Shown: positions 10,601 to 20,727, counted from the stretch's first letter. The stretch: DNA of 60,000 nucleotides from Strigamia acuminata (GCA_949358305.1 OX442322.1:5086001-5146000); one strand, 5' to 3'. The notes: generated from the letters alone by a model not told the origin. Numbers and translations are program-made.

Positions 10601-12118
10601 ACATACGAGGAGGCAGCTTCCTCGCCTCAATCTAAAGAATGGAGAGAGGCGATGGAAGAGGAGATTGAAACATTACAAGAAAGAGAAGTGTACGAGGAGG
10701 TGCCGCGACCGAAGGCCAAGGTCTTGGGTCACAAATGGGTATACAAGTTGAAACCAGACGAAGATGGCAATATTGTGAGATATCGTGCCAGGGTAGTCGC
10801 ACAAGGGTTTAGACAAACGCAAGGTGTGGACTACACAGAAGTGTTCTCGCCGGTCGTAAATTTCACATTAATCCGACTGTTTTTCTGTTTATTGGTGATC
10901 TTGCGTGGCTGGGTCGACGTCCATCTGGACGTCAAATGCGCGTACCTTTACGGCAAATTAGATTGTCCCATACATATGGAGATCCCGCAAGGATTCAAAA
11001 CACCGGGAACGGACAATGTTTGGCTCCTGTACAAATCATTGTACGGATTACACCAATCCGGCAGGATGTGGTTCGAGGAGTTAAATACCAGTCTGCTGGA
11101 TTTGGGTTTCACCAAAGTGATTGGATGCAATTGCGTTTACACTTTTGATCGCAATGCCGTCCTCTTGATATACGTGGACGACATGATTTTGTTTGCAAAA
11201 GATGTGGAAACCCAGAGCGCCCTAATTGACCTCATTAAACAAAAATTCAACATTGTGAACTTGGGTCGGATCACAAAATTGCTAGGTGTGAAATTTTATC
11301 GTGAGAATGGGAAGGTATGCCTCCACCAGAAGCATTTCATAGATAAGTTGGCTGTGAAATTCAACTTGACTCAAAATACGAAAGTGAGAGTTCCTATTGC
11401 AGCCGGGTCAACGTTTAATCACAATGTTAAAGAAGTTGATCCGAACTCAGACTTTCCATATCGTTCGCTGGTCGGGAGTTTGATGTTCCTCGCGTCCAGG
11501 ACAAGGCCGGACATTTTATATTCCACAATATACATGTCCCAATTTAACACAAGCTACACTCAGAAACACGTCAAGGCTCTTGTGCAAATTGCTCAATACG
11601 TTGTGAATACTAAAAATTATTGTGTTAATTTATCAAAGTGTATAAATACAGATTTGCGCATTTACACCGATGCTTCCTGGGCGACGGACCTCCATCACTG
11701 CAAGAGTTTTGGGGGGTTTGCATTGTTTATGGGCGATGCCCTCATTAGTTGGGGTTGTCGGAAACAAAGTTCCGTCGCGTGCAGTACTATGGAGGCGGAA
11801 TATTTGGCGCTAGTTCACGCCGTCCAGGAAGGATATTGGCTATCCAGCATATTCGAAAGCTGTGTGCTTTTTGATTATATTAATATGCCAATAGTGTATT
11901 CGGATTCGTTGTCATCGATACAATTTGTGGAAAATGATCTTGAAAATTCTAAAACTAAACATATCCGAATACGCTATTGCTTCTTAAGAGACTGGTTCGA
12001 GAAAAAGTATTTCTCAATTGAGAAAATTCCGACAAAATGGAATTTAGCAGATTTGTTCACAAAGTGGCTGCCTCAGGACCGGTTAAAAGACTTGTGTGCA
12101 GATATGTTGGATGTTTGA
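7697..12118 (+). CDS. Copia-A2 Gag-Pol polyprotein, intact
   Basis: A single frame of 1473 residues starts at MASKGSAAS, 49 bp after the primer site. Domains in order: Gag core (about 1-230); CCHC zinc knuckle from Cys240 (CYNCHEKGHIARNC); aspartic protease with DSGASDH at 309-315; the HHCC-type pre-integrase region (about 490-540, ending CDSCRIAKS); integrase with the catalytic set D555, D618 and E654, where the last spacing is the expected D,D(35)E; reverse transcriptase with YVDD at 1159-1162; and RNase H (TDASW, STMEAEY, then KTKHI near the end). This protease-integrase-RT-RNase H order defines Ty1/copia. The product would assemble cytoplasmic particles, copy the RNA and integrate cDNA in the nucleus. 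No stop or frameshift is present, so it may be autonomous. Confidence 0.96.
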   Translation: MASKGSAASAAAGIAPLDKNNYETWKVDVQLLLQELNLWGFHDETIKAPPDGTSAADLAKYEKRKARARGILCNSVATRLKPSLLKLDTSKEVWDYLKKLHEPTSVARNAKILEDFYTIRCGDKEEVDTFITRVELAADELKSIKQEPNDKVKAYTLINRIRKDYEHQVQAIYQWSDGDFTFDKVSEALLAESARRRYTTGTSSPTMESSALSVSASNNQQGSRKQDNKGGKSNFSNILCYNCHEKGHIARNCQMPNTKQQDNTRGRGKGRGQPQRGKGLRGAFYASFLGESVSNSIEKVCDEDAWFVDSGASDHVCGKLEYFQTFKSLPPTKLQLGQGTASITGCGAVNISTFANGIHNHVDLINVYFVKGFKRNLISSAKIDEAGFNQHIYNGVLRVYLQNNKECLLLANRQTDGLYRVQGQVQMNQNVSNTIVNPISQNVTQVLPLIEQNVVKRIEQLQSKSPNYEIVSQQPAPVVQSFAVSVDTWHKRFAHMHVQGLATLLKSEETTGLDFTGNLNNFACDSCRIAKSTRANYKVRDDRERGEPLELLHIDVWGPNPTTSLGGARYLLCIVDDATRFSWVYPMKTKDEAFPIFKTFLARVERRSNRKVHEIRTDRGGEFCSKEFDSFLQQKGIGAQRTNPYSAQMNGIAERLNRSILNNVRAIIEDTNLPWILWAELAVSYIYLKNRYPHLFAKGQIPYIKFRQRSMAVKHLRAIGSLCFVHIPKPKRASKLDSRAWKGILVGYAFTTRGYRVWNPITNEVVETKHLVIDESRDWKSFNAVDINVQQPDLDTNGYDSDESGLYQQEFHDPMPPTTPPGSPPVMRKVPAPLAQVPPQVGPMAQAPIPTQPVQGGAKVKKPRIATRTTDADGWDREQVTRQGGVTAGRIDVLFYAPDGTGPLKTKKDVEAYCRGNRIFFNPLKFDFTPVKEPINTIEQSSDEEPMETVLTATTPPISVYCAVTQPKTYEEAASSPQSKEWREAMEEEIETLQEREVYEEVPRPKAKVLGHKWVYKLKPDEDGNIVRYRARVVAQGFRQTQGVDYTEVFSPVVNFTLIRLFFCLLVILRGWVDVHLDVKCAYLYGKLDCPIHMEIPQGFKTPGTDNVWLLYKSLYGLHQSGRMWFEELNTSLLDLGFTKVIGCNCVYTFDRNAVLLIYVDDMILFAKDVETQSALIDLIKQKFNIVNLGRITKLLGVKFYRENGKVCLHQKHFIDKLAVKFNLTQNTKVRVPIAAGSTFNHNVKEVDPNSDFPYRSLVGSLMFLASRTRPDILYSTIYMSQFNTSYTQKHVKALVQIAQYVVNTKNYCVNLSKCINTDLRIYTDASWATDLHHCKSFGGFALFMGDALISWGCRKQSSVACSTMEAEYLALVHAVQEGYWLSSIFESCVLFDYINMPIVYSDSLSSIQFVENDLENSKTKHIRIRYCFLRDWFEKKYFSIEKIPTKWNLADLFTKWLPQDRLKDLCADMLDV

Positions 12119-12153
12119 ATCAAGATATAACGTGTAACATTTAAGGAGGTGAT

Positions 12154-13012
12154 TGTTACATAAAGAGATAATTGTTAGACGTTAAAATCTGATAATTGAA
12201 TTGTATAACATTGTTTAAATACGAGAATTTAGAGTCTTAAGTCGAAATTGTGAAAGCATATTTGTGTCAGTAAATGGTTTGATATATGTTGATCGTTTAT
12301 TGTATAAACTGGATGAATTTCGGCTTATTTGATGTAAAATGTTATAGTGTTGTTGCTTGTATGCGGTACGAGGGCGCCACACGAAATGTGTTAATGTTCT
12401 CGTAACGTGTTAGTCTGTGGTGATGATGTCAAAGCAATGACATCATCGTGGTGAGAGATTGTATCTTTATTTATTATCTTTTTCGTTTTGTCATAAGATT
12501 TGTACTGTGTGTAAATTCAATGACGTCACCAGAATAAAAGTCATTCATTCTGTTTTAGTTTTCAACCGTGTACGTGTGTTTTTCTTCTGCCAGACACCTC
12601 ATTATACATTCATGAAAATAGGCCCAGATTGGACCAACTTCACCTATTTTCTAGGCATGGAAAACTAACAGTTTTGGACATTACATTTAAGATTCAACTA
12701 CATTTGAACACAGCTTGGATTGTGAAACCCAGACATTGGTTTCACATTGGTTAATATGTGATAATATAACATTATCACATGTGAGTACATTTATTTTACA
12801 AAACTTTATATTTATTTTCGTTGTATTTCACGTTGAATACACGTCCCGAGGAGCGAACGTTTCCACAACGCGAACGACGCCGAGCATACGCATCGCCGGA
12901 AAGCCTAACGACGCGCCGCCCGACGTTTGACGATTTATTGGATAGGACATTCATATATCGGGTATTTTATTATTTCCACTGCGTTTATGAATATTTTGGC
13001 GAGTGTCCTACA
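12154..13012 (+). repeat. Copia-A2 3' LTR
   Basis: This copy is 859 bp, the same length as the 5' LTR and showing no difference I could see. It is preceded by the purine-rich AAGGAGGTGAT and followed by the target duplication GAAAG. Confidence 0.95.
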
Positions 13013-16000
13013 GAAAGGACGATAATCTTTTCGTTTACGCGATCTGAGTCTGCGCGACCGGAAATAGTTGGTTTGTGGGCTCGCACCATCTAGTGGCGGG
13101 TTTTTAAGTTGGTTTTCATTCGTTTCTATCGTTGGTTGCGGTTCAAATAGCGATTTCAGTGAGATTTGTTCTGTATCATCTATATAACGTTCTTTTGGTT
13201 TGATTTTCGTCTTTTTAACAATTTTTTCTGTGCTTTCAACTACAATTTCACCTTTTTTACTGATTTTCTTAACTTTATCAGCAAATTTCACTTTCTTTTC
13301 TGGCAATTCTTTCAAAGCTTTGTCTATTTCTGTTTCTACTCGTTCTTTGTATGGTTTCAATCGTTCCACATTCACTATATCACTTTTCTTTCTTGTTGAA
13401 TTGATTATTTCATAGTCATTAGGTGCAGTTCTTCGCACAATTTCATAAGGGCCGGAAAATTGCGGTAAAAGCTTCTCTGACAAGCCAACTTTTCTATTGA
13501 TGGTTTTCAAATACACCAATTCACCTGGTTAAATTCTTTGTTGACTCTGTCTTCATCAAACCTTTTCTTGCTTTTTGCAGACTGTTTTTCAAGTCTCTCA
13601 TTTGCAATTTTCCTGGCTGCTTGAATGAATTTTGCTGTTCTTAATGTAAATTCTTTCTGTGGCAAATCAAGATATACATCTACTGTCAAATCCACATCAT
13701 ATCCACGAAGTAAATAATGTGGCGTATATCCTGTTGTTTCATGAACGCCCGTGTTGTAAGAAAACAGAAGAAATGGAAGAAATTCGTCCCAGTCAGTGTG
13801 TTCGTCGTTGACGTAACTTTGCAACATTTTTGCGAATGTCGCATTAAATCTCTCAGTCAATCCGTTTGTTCTGGGATGGTATCCTGACGTAGTTTTATGC
13901 AAACTTTTAAACATATTTGAGACTTCTTCAACCATTTTATTCCTGTATTCCGTTCCACGGTCGCTCAAAATTTCTCTTGGGCTGCCTTCTTTCAGAATAA
14001 CTTCATAAAGCAATGTTTTCGCTGCTTCTAAAGCTGTAGCCGCTTCTGCTGGTCTGGCTATTGCAGATCTCGAAAGATAATCAGTTACAAACAAAACATG
14101 TTTATTTCCAAGTCGTGACAATGGAAAAGGTCCAAGTGTATCTATTCCAATTCGTTCAAAGGGCTTTGAGACTGTTGACCATGGCTGCATTAATCCTTTA
14201 GCTGGCATTGTCATTGTTTTTGCTTTTGCGCAGTGCTGGCAGGACAAGACATAATTTCTCACATCTTTGTAGATTCTTGTCCAGAAAAATCGTGTTCTTA
14301 TTCGTTTCCACGTTTTTGCCAATCCCAAATGAGCTCCTAGTAATCCATTGTGCATTTCATACAATACATCTTTTTGAAGTTGTTTTGGAACTACTAGTAA
14401 TAAATCTTCCATGTTCAGGGAACTATTAAGTTTTTTCTTCCTGAACAACGTTTTGTTTTGAAGAACGAATTGCTTTAGTGGTCGTCTTCTTTTTCTTGGA
14501 AGTTGCTCTTGGTTTTCTAGCGCTGTTATCAGGTCCAGAAGCTTGGGATTCTTCCTCTGTTCAACAGAAAGGTCCAAATTTTCTAAGAAAAGCGAAGGCA
14601 ATTTTTCGATTTCTTCTTCACTTAATTCTTCCTGGATCCTACTTAAAGCATCGGCATCTGTATGTTTCTTGCCGCTTTTATGAAATATTTCAAAATCATA
14701 CTCAGCTAGTTGCAGCGCCCACCTGGCTAGACGTCCGTTTGGGTTTCGGACTCCTTTGAGCCATTGGAGGGCCGAATGGTCGGTGATAATTTGGAATTTC
14801 TGTCCATATAAGTACGGTCTAAATTTCTCTATTGCAAAAATGATGGCTAACATTTCTCTATCAGTTGCAGTGTAGTTCTGTTCAGCTGTGCTCATTAAAC
14901 GACTTGCATAAGCGATAACACGCTCTTGGTTGTTGACTTTTTGTTTTATAATTGCTCCTAAGCCGTAGGCACTTGCATCAGTTGAAATCATGAAGGGCTG
15001 AGCGAAGTTTGGATGCGCTAACACCGGCACTGTTATTAATGCTGTTCGAAGCGTGTGGAATGCTTTTTCATGGGGTGGCCCCCAATCAAACTTTTCATCC
15101 TTTTTGGTTAAATTCACCAGAGGTTTGGAAATGTCCGCAAAACCAGCGATGAACTTCCGGTAATACGAGCATAATCCAAGAAAACCACGTAGTTGTTTAA
15201 CATTCACAGGAATTGGAAACTTCGCGACTGAATCCAGATTCTTGGGATCCGGTGAAATACCTTCAGCATCAACCACATGTCCGAGATATCGTATGGTGTG
15301 TGTCGCAAACGTACATTTGCTCAGCTTGACTTTGAGATTCGCTGCTCTTAGCTTTTGGAAAACTGCCTCCAAATCGACGAGGTGCAGGTCGAAAGTCTTT
15401 GAAAACATTATCAAATCGTCAAGATATGCAATACATACTTTTCCCAAGAGATTACCAAGTACTTTATTCATCAATTTTTGAAAGGCGGCTGGGCTGTTAC
15501 ATAATCCCATTCCTAGGACATTAAACTCATAATGTCCGCTAGACGTGGTGAACGCTGTCTTTTCACGATCTTGTTCGTCTATTTCAACTTGGTGGTATCC
15601 CTGAATGAGATCCATCATCGAAAAACACTTCGCACCCACTAATTGATCTAGGGTGTCGTCAATACGCAGTAAGGGATAAACCATTTTCTTTGTTACCGCG
15701 TTTAAACATCTCCAATCAACACAAAATCTCCATTTGCCGTCTCTTTTCTTGACGAGTAGTACTGGTGCACTCCACGGGCTCTCAGATTCTCTAATGACTC
15801 CCTGGTCAAGTAACTTCTTTGTTTCAGCATCCTCAAATTCTTTTTCCTTAATTGATCGTCTATAAGGTTGTAAATGGATTGGAGGAGAATCTCCAGTATC
15901 GATTCGATGTTTAATCGTGGGAGCTCTACCTAAATCATTGTCAGTTTTCGCAAATCTATCAGAATTTTTCTCTAGTAGTTGTAACATTAGCTCTTGTTGT

Positions 16001-16806
16001 GATGGCGTCATATTGTCATTTGCCATGGCCGTGCTAAAGTCAAAATGATTATCTCTTTTTTCATCTAACAGGCCAGACTCAATTACATAAAAGGCTTTTG
16101 CAATTGCTGAGTTTTGTCCTAGATAAATTGCCTTTTTAGTTGGATTCGCAACACGCAGAACTCCTTCACCTTTTCTGAATTTAGTCAATGTTTTGCAACA
16201 AATTACTCCAAAACGGTCAATTACTCCACTGAGTGGTTCTATGAAAAGTTCATCATCTACTTTCTTTGCAATCCTTATTGGTACAACACATTCATGTAAA
16301 GCTGGGATTGTTATTGGTTTTAAAACTCGGGCTATGTAATTTAAATCAGTATAATTCTTAGACATTGGGAAAACTTCTTGTTGTTCATTTTTTGGGCCTA
16401 CATAGATCTTCTGTTGGTCGTAGTCGAGTTTGCACCTTGCAGATCTCAAAAAATTATCTCCCAGCAGTAAATGGCGTCCAAATCCATTAACAATCAATAC
16501 GTCGATGGTGTGTTGTTGTTGTCCAACATCAATGGTAATCCTGGTTTTTCCTTCTGGGATTATCAATGAGCCATCCACAACTCTCAATCGAACACCTGGG
16601 CAGGGTTGATATTTGAGCTGCAGAGTTCTCACCAAATCTTCACTGATGATATTACAAAAACCTCCAGAATCCAAGACACCAGTAATTTCCATACCATTTA
16701 ATACTACTGGAATCTGCAAAAGTTCATCCATGGCGTTCAACTCGATGATTTCTAATTTTCTCTTTTTGAATTTCTTCTTGTTTTTCCGTCTTTGTGGCCA
16801 TTCTAG
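13013..16806 (-). pseudogene. Gypsy-A1 pol (protease-RT-RNase H-integrase), disrupted
   Basis: Pol is entered by a -1 shift at 16806-16812. From the first in-frame ATG (16740) come an aspartic protease (DSGG shortly after LNGMEITGVL), reverse transcriptase with an FCVDWR block and YLDD, RNase H (STDASAYGLGA, TDREMLA, TDHSALQWL), and an integrase with an H-H-C-C finger (HNGLLGAHLG to CQHCAKAK) and a core containing SDRGTEYRN. A single missing G near 13530 shifts the frame within the integrase C-terminal region; the rest is read at 13519-13013. Copia-A2 then interrupts it just before the final tyrosine and stop, which survive at 6764-6771. The domain order is that of Ty3/gypsy; no chromodomain was recognised. 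Confidence 0.92.
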
Positions 16807-17933
16807 TTTCCCGATGGATTAGGTGGATTAGGTAGTCCTCCACGTGGGTTACCTCGTTGTCCTCGGCCTTGGTAATTTGGATCGTATCTTTTACCTTTAT
16901 AATTTGGATTTAATGGGTGGCCTTGGTTATTTGGGTTCCCCTGTTGTATTTGACCTTGTGGAGGATTCCATTGCTGTTGTGGTGGATTCCTTTGCTGTTG
17001 TGGATATTGCTGTTGGAATCCTTGACCTGGATTATTCCACTGATTATCCCAATTACCTCTGTTTTGACCTCTATTATTCCATCCTCTACCTTGATTTCCC
17101 CAATTGTTGTTGGTATTGTTCCACCATCCTTGTTGTTGTCCGGGTCGTCCTCTAAAGTTACCTCTATTGTAGAACTGGCCCTGGTTCGGATGTGGTGTGT
17201 ACCATTGGTTTTGGTAGAAGATAGGAGTAACCTCTGCATATTGAACTTCCCTAAACTGCTGCTGTTGTCTTAGCACTTTGACCTCTGCTAACAACTCGTC
17301 TTTGGTTTTATTGACGTCGCTCGGTTCAACTAACAAGCTTGGTTTCACCTCGCCTGTTGTATCAACAGCTTTTTGCAGTAGGGTTAGTAAAACTTCTGCA
17401 GGGTCCTCACTAAATGCATGAGCTTCCAGTAATCCAAGTTGAGATGTTAATTGATCCAATGTCTTTGGAAAATTGACTACCAATTTATCTCTAGTCACCT
17501 TTTTAAGTCCTTGAAACACATGAAATGTCTTTTGTTCCTCAGTGAATGCTGGTCTTGCATAAGAGCATTCTTTCAATATCTTCTGCTTATGTTCCAAAGC
17601 TGTTCCATTCTTGTGCTGCATTGCCTGTAATTTCGACAAAATTGTTGTTATTTGTCGTCTAAATTTCGCTTTGAACGCATCTTTCCATTGCGTCCAAGTT
17701 CTAGTCGGATGTAGTGGAAGTTGATCTAAATACCACGATGATGCGGAAGATTTCAGCGCAATTGATAGATGTTTAATTCTCTCAGTGTCATCGGCTATTG
17801 TATCTTCGTATCCGATTAACCATGTGTCAATATTTCCTGTCGCTGGATCAAAGTCAACTGGATTTCTTCTATTGACCACTAAATTTTGTAATACCGTCTG
17901 TATTGCTACTAATTCTGGTGAAGCACTTGCCAT
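16803..17933 (-). CDS. Gypsy-A1 gag, zinc-knuckle-free with N/Q/G/R-rich tail
   Basis: The first ATG in frame is at 17933 (MASASPEL), giving 376 residues to TAG at 16803. The frame is coding-like for some distance upstream but has no ATG there. Residues of about 1-270 are the conserved capsid-like part (DTWLIGYEDTIADD, DQLTSQLGLLEAHAF). From about residue 240 the protein becomes a low-complexity tail rich in Asn, Gln, Gly, Arg, Trp and Pro, with several RG and WNN repeats. No CX2CX4HX4C knuckle exists and the tail has no cysteine, so RNA binding would depend on RG-type contacts. The upstream part carries a TGA and a TAA (near 18117 and 18072) compared with Gypsy-A2, plus a 16-nt deletion, so full-length Gag is probably not made. 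Confidence 0.8.
   Translation of the reverse strand: MASASPELVAIQTVLQNLVVNRRNPVDFDPATGNIDTWLIGYEDTIADDTERIKHLSIALKSSASSWYLDQLPLHPTRTWTQWKDAFKAKFRRQITTILSKLQAMQHKNGTALEHKQKILKECSYARPAFTEEQKTFHVFQGLKKVTRDKLVVNFPKTLDQLTSQLGLLEAHAFSEDPAEVLLTLLQKAVDTTGEVKPSLLVEPSDVNKTKDELLAEVKVLRQQQQFREVQYAEVTPIFYQNQWYTPHPNQGQFYNRGNFRGRPGQQQGWWNNTNNNWGNQGRGWNNRGQNRGNWDNQWNNPGQGFQQQYPQQQRNPPQQQWNPPQGQIQQGNPNNQGHPLNPNYKGKRYDPNYQGRGQRGNPRGGLPNPPNPSGN
16806..16812 (-). promoter_or_regulatory. Programmed -1 frameshift site, Gypsy-A1 gag-pol
   Basis: On the - strand the gag frame reads TCG GGA AAC TAG. The heptamer G GGA AAC fits X XXY YYZ exactly and directly precedes the gag stop codon. After slipping back one base the pol frame is open (CTA GAA TGG) through to the protease. 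The same site occurs in Gypsy-A2. Confidence 0.85.
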
Positions 17934-19301
17934 TTTAGTAGAAGATTGTTCGCTTTTAATTGTCACTAGTGATTGAATTAATCCTTTGTGCTCCTCAATA
18001 TCTTTGGCTGCGTCCTCAAATGCGTTGTCCAAATTTATCTGTACACTTTCCAAAAGATCACCTAATTCTTATTGTTCTTCAGGCAATAACCAAGTATACA
18101 CACCTGGATCTATTAGTCATTGATTGCGCTGGTCGGGGGTCTCGAAATCTTCCCTTTTTTGAATTTTTTGTTCTCTTTCGGATTTTGATTTCTTCCTCCG
18201 ATCAGTGGTTCACTTGGTGAATCAACTTCACCTGGTTCCTTTTTTGAAAACAGATAATCCGATACTAGTTGTGGAAGTTTGTATCGTTTGGATTCCGCAA
18301 TGATTAAATGTTCAGACTTGAAGACACAATCCTTTTATTTGAAACACTTGGATTCCCTTATTCACTTGTAAATAACACTGTAACACTTTAACACACAGAA
18401 CACTTTTCACTTTCTGAAAAATAAATCAGTGATTAAACAATTCAATCTTCACAATCAAATCTCAAAAATTTATCAAAATAATTCAAAGAAACATTTTCAC
18501 GGTCATTTCTTACAAAAATATCAAAAACACTTCATTTTCATGATCATATAATTTACAGAAATATCAAAAACAATTCAAAACTATTCAATTTTCACGGTCA
18601 TGTGTTATATAATTCAGAAATTCAAAACAATCAAATTTTCACGGTCATAATTACAAAAATTTATCAAACACTTTTATTTTCACGGTCATAATTCAAAATT
18701 ATCAAAAACTATTATTAGTAAATATTCAAGAAAACTTTTTATTAGTAACACTTTACAAAAATATCCCGAAACTCAAAATTATTCATTAGCAAATTCAAAT
18801 AATAATTCTTTATTAATATACACTTTTATCAAAAACACTATAACTGAATTCTTTATTTAATTATAATAAACAACACCAAATAAATTCAATTCACAATCAA
18901 ACTTCACATCAGTCAACACTTAATGCAAATTCATCCAATTAAATATTCAAGAACTTTATCTTATTTTATTTTAAACTTTGCCAATTTTCAACTCAATTAG
19001 CTATATTTACTTCATTAAAAATGAGTCACTTCTATCATTCCTATCTCTATCAGCAATGATTCACTCATATTCAAATTAAGTTGGGCTTTTTCAAAATTTT
19101 ATATGATTTTAAAGCAATTTTCAAACTAAATTTCGCCAATTTTCTAGTTTTAATTCTAATTTTCAACTATTTTACTCTAATTTTTACAATTTTAAGAATT
19201 TTAACTCTAATAAATTTTGATTTTTCATGTTTTACACTCTAATTTCGGAATTTTATTCTAATTTTTATGCGGTGTGGGGAAAAACTCGCATCTCCACCAT
19301 T
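17934..19301 (-). other. Gypsy-A1 leader with tandem ATGACCGTGAAAAT motifs
   Basis: In + orientation five copies of ATTTTCACGGTCAT or a close variant lie at 18493, 18534, 18588, 18635 and 18676, spaced 41-54 bp in an AT-rich background. The leader also holds a coding-like upstream extension of gag (about 17934-18350). Next to the 5' LTR, - strand AATGGTGGAGGTGCGAG is the likely primer site; I could not assign its tRNA. Confidence 0.75.
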
Positions 19302-19905
19302 TGTTACGTGGTTTTTGGGCCTAATTGGAAACTCACGCAACGCTGTTTTATTTGGAGAATGAGTGAACATGAGAAGAGAAAGAATGAGACTGTTTATTTT
19401 GTTTTAAATTTAAGTCTATTTTATTTGACCGGACAAACTAAGTTTGTTCGATCCTTAATAAATCTGGTTACATTAATTGGAATGCAATTCTGAATCATCA
19501 ATTGGACAAATCATTATTTTACACTTATTAAGTTTGAACAACCTTTATAAACTGTTTTTATGAAACAACTGTGTGATAACTCAATTCGATGTAAACTGTT
19601 GATTTATAGTCAGTCAGCCGCTCTCAGTATCGAGGCGACATCAGACTCTCTAGTAAAGGGAGGGTGTAGTTAATAGTTACCTGTTGAAGTCTGGAGAGAG
19701 AAGAGAGCTCTGTCTGAATACGGGTGGTTTTATAGCAAATCTGCTATAACCCCCATTCACGAATTAATCAGTCCAATCACATGGCGATGACGGTTTCCAA
19801 TCGTCAACGCCATCTGTGGCCGAAATTAAGCAACATTTACCGAATTATAACTCTAATTGCGCGATACGGATCGCTCATCATTCGGGACGATCCGTACGCG
19901 TGACA
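19302..19905 (-). repeat. Gypsy-A1 5' LTR
   Basis: This 604-bp LTR, in reverse orientation on the + strand, begins TGTTACGTGG and ends CGCGTGACA. It is followed by the GTAC target duplication at 19906-19909. Confidence 0.92.
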
Positions 19906-19909
19906 GTAC

Positions 19910-20541
19910 TCACATGTGATAATGTTATATTATCACATATTAGCCAATGTGAAACTAATGTCTGTGTTTCACAATCTAAGTTGTATTCAAATGTAGTTGA
20001 ATCTCAAATGTAATGTCCAAAACTGTCAGTTTTCTGAGCCTAGAAAATAGGTGAAGTTGGTTCAATCTGGGCCTATTTTCATGAATGTATAATGAGGTTT
20101 TAAGCGGAAGAAAAACACACGTACACGGTTGAAAACTAAAACAGAATGAATGACTTTTATTCTGGTGACGTCATTGAATTTACACACAGTACAAATCTTA
20201 TCACAAAACCAAAAAAGATAATAAATAAAGGTACAATCTCACACCTAGATGATGTCATTGCTTTGACATCATCACCACAGACTAACACGTTACGAGAACG
20301 TTAACACATTGCGTGTGGTGCCCTCGTACCGCATACAAGCAACAATACAATAACATTTTACATTACGTAAACCGAAATTCATTCAGTTTATACAACAAAC
20401 AATCATCATATATTAAACCATTTATAGATTCATGAACGTTTTATACATTTCGACTTAACACAATAACATTTCGCATTTATACAATGTTATACAATTTGAT
20501 AATCTAATTCGAACGTCTAACAATCATCTCTACATATAACA
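19910..20541 (-). repeat. Copia-A1 5' LTR, 5' portion
   Basis: This is the reverse complement of the first two thirds of the Copia-A2 LTR, with many substitutions, ending at ATATAACA (LTR start in sense). It continues the LTR piece at 4912-5140 on the far side of Gypsy-A1. Confidence 0.85.
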
Positions 20542-20727
20542 ATTCATTCGGATATCGCGGACCCATTCCCAACAAAAAGTAAAGGTGGACACCGCTACTA
20601 CATTACATTTTTAGACGACAAGTCAAGAAAAGCTGATGTTTATTTTCTGACGCACAAATCCGAAGCACTTGAGAAGTTTCAGGATTATTTGGACAGAGTA
20701 GATGGGAAAACTGGCGTGATGCCGTAT
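20542..20727 (+). pseudogene. Relic copia integrase core fragment
   Basis: This open 62-codon fragment reads IHSDIADPFPTKSKGG, then YYITFLDDKSRK, then YFLTHKSEALEKFQDYL. It is the start of a copia integrase core, with the first catalytic Asp in HSD. It differs from all other copia families in the window. Copia-A1 broke it on the left and a solo gypsy LTR on the right at 20727. The continuation after the solo LTR (21319) does not read as integrase in the same frame. Confidence 0.7.

Larger units (their letters stand above)
6772..13012 (+). mobile_element. Copia-A2: full-length, apparently intact Ty1/copia retrotransposon
   Basis: The 6241-bp element has two 859-bp LTRs with TG...CA ends that look identical by eye. 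The target duplication GAAAG is perfect (6767-6771 and 13013-13017). Other parts are an 18-nt initiator tRNA-Met primer site, one uninterrupted polyprotein, and the polypurine tract AAGGAGGTGAT directly before the 3' LTR (about 12143-12153). It sits inside the last two codons before the stop of Gypsy-A1 pol. Identical LTRs and an open frame indicate a very recent insertion and possible activity. Confidence 0.96.
5141..19905 (-). mobile_element. Gypsy-A1: Ty3/gypsy element with complete ends, split by Copia-A2
   Basis: The element has two 604-bp LTRs (5141-5744 and 19302-19905) beginning TGTCACGCG and ending ACGTAACA in sense. It is flanked by GTAC (5137-5140 and 19906-19909). Without the nested copia its length is about 8519 bp, against 8520 bp for Gypsy-A2. 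Order in sense is LTR, repeat-bearing leader, gag, -1 shift, pol (protease, reverse transcriptase, RNase H, integrase), 3' noncoding, LTR. There is no env. The LTRs differ at about nine positions by eye. It carries nonsense and frameshift lesions. Confidence 0.93.
3640..20541 (-). mobile_element. Copia-A1: truncated, decayed Ty1/copia element split by Gypsy-A1
   Basis: The element reads on the - strand: 5' LTR from 20541 down to 19910, continued after the gypsy at 5140-4912, then primer site, gag and protease to 3640, where similarity to Copia-A2 stops. Removing Gypsy-A1 leaves an LTR of about 861 bp against 859 bp in Copia-A2. The rest of pol and the 3' LTR are absent. It is inserted at 20541/20542 into a relic copia integrase. 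It is the oldest layer of the left nest. Confidence 0.85.

Noticed and set aside
18493-18689. CRISPR-like array of spaced repeats
   Set aside because: The motifs are 14 bp with related AT-rich spacers inside a retrotransposon leader of a eukaryotic genome; they are transposon tandem repeats.
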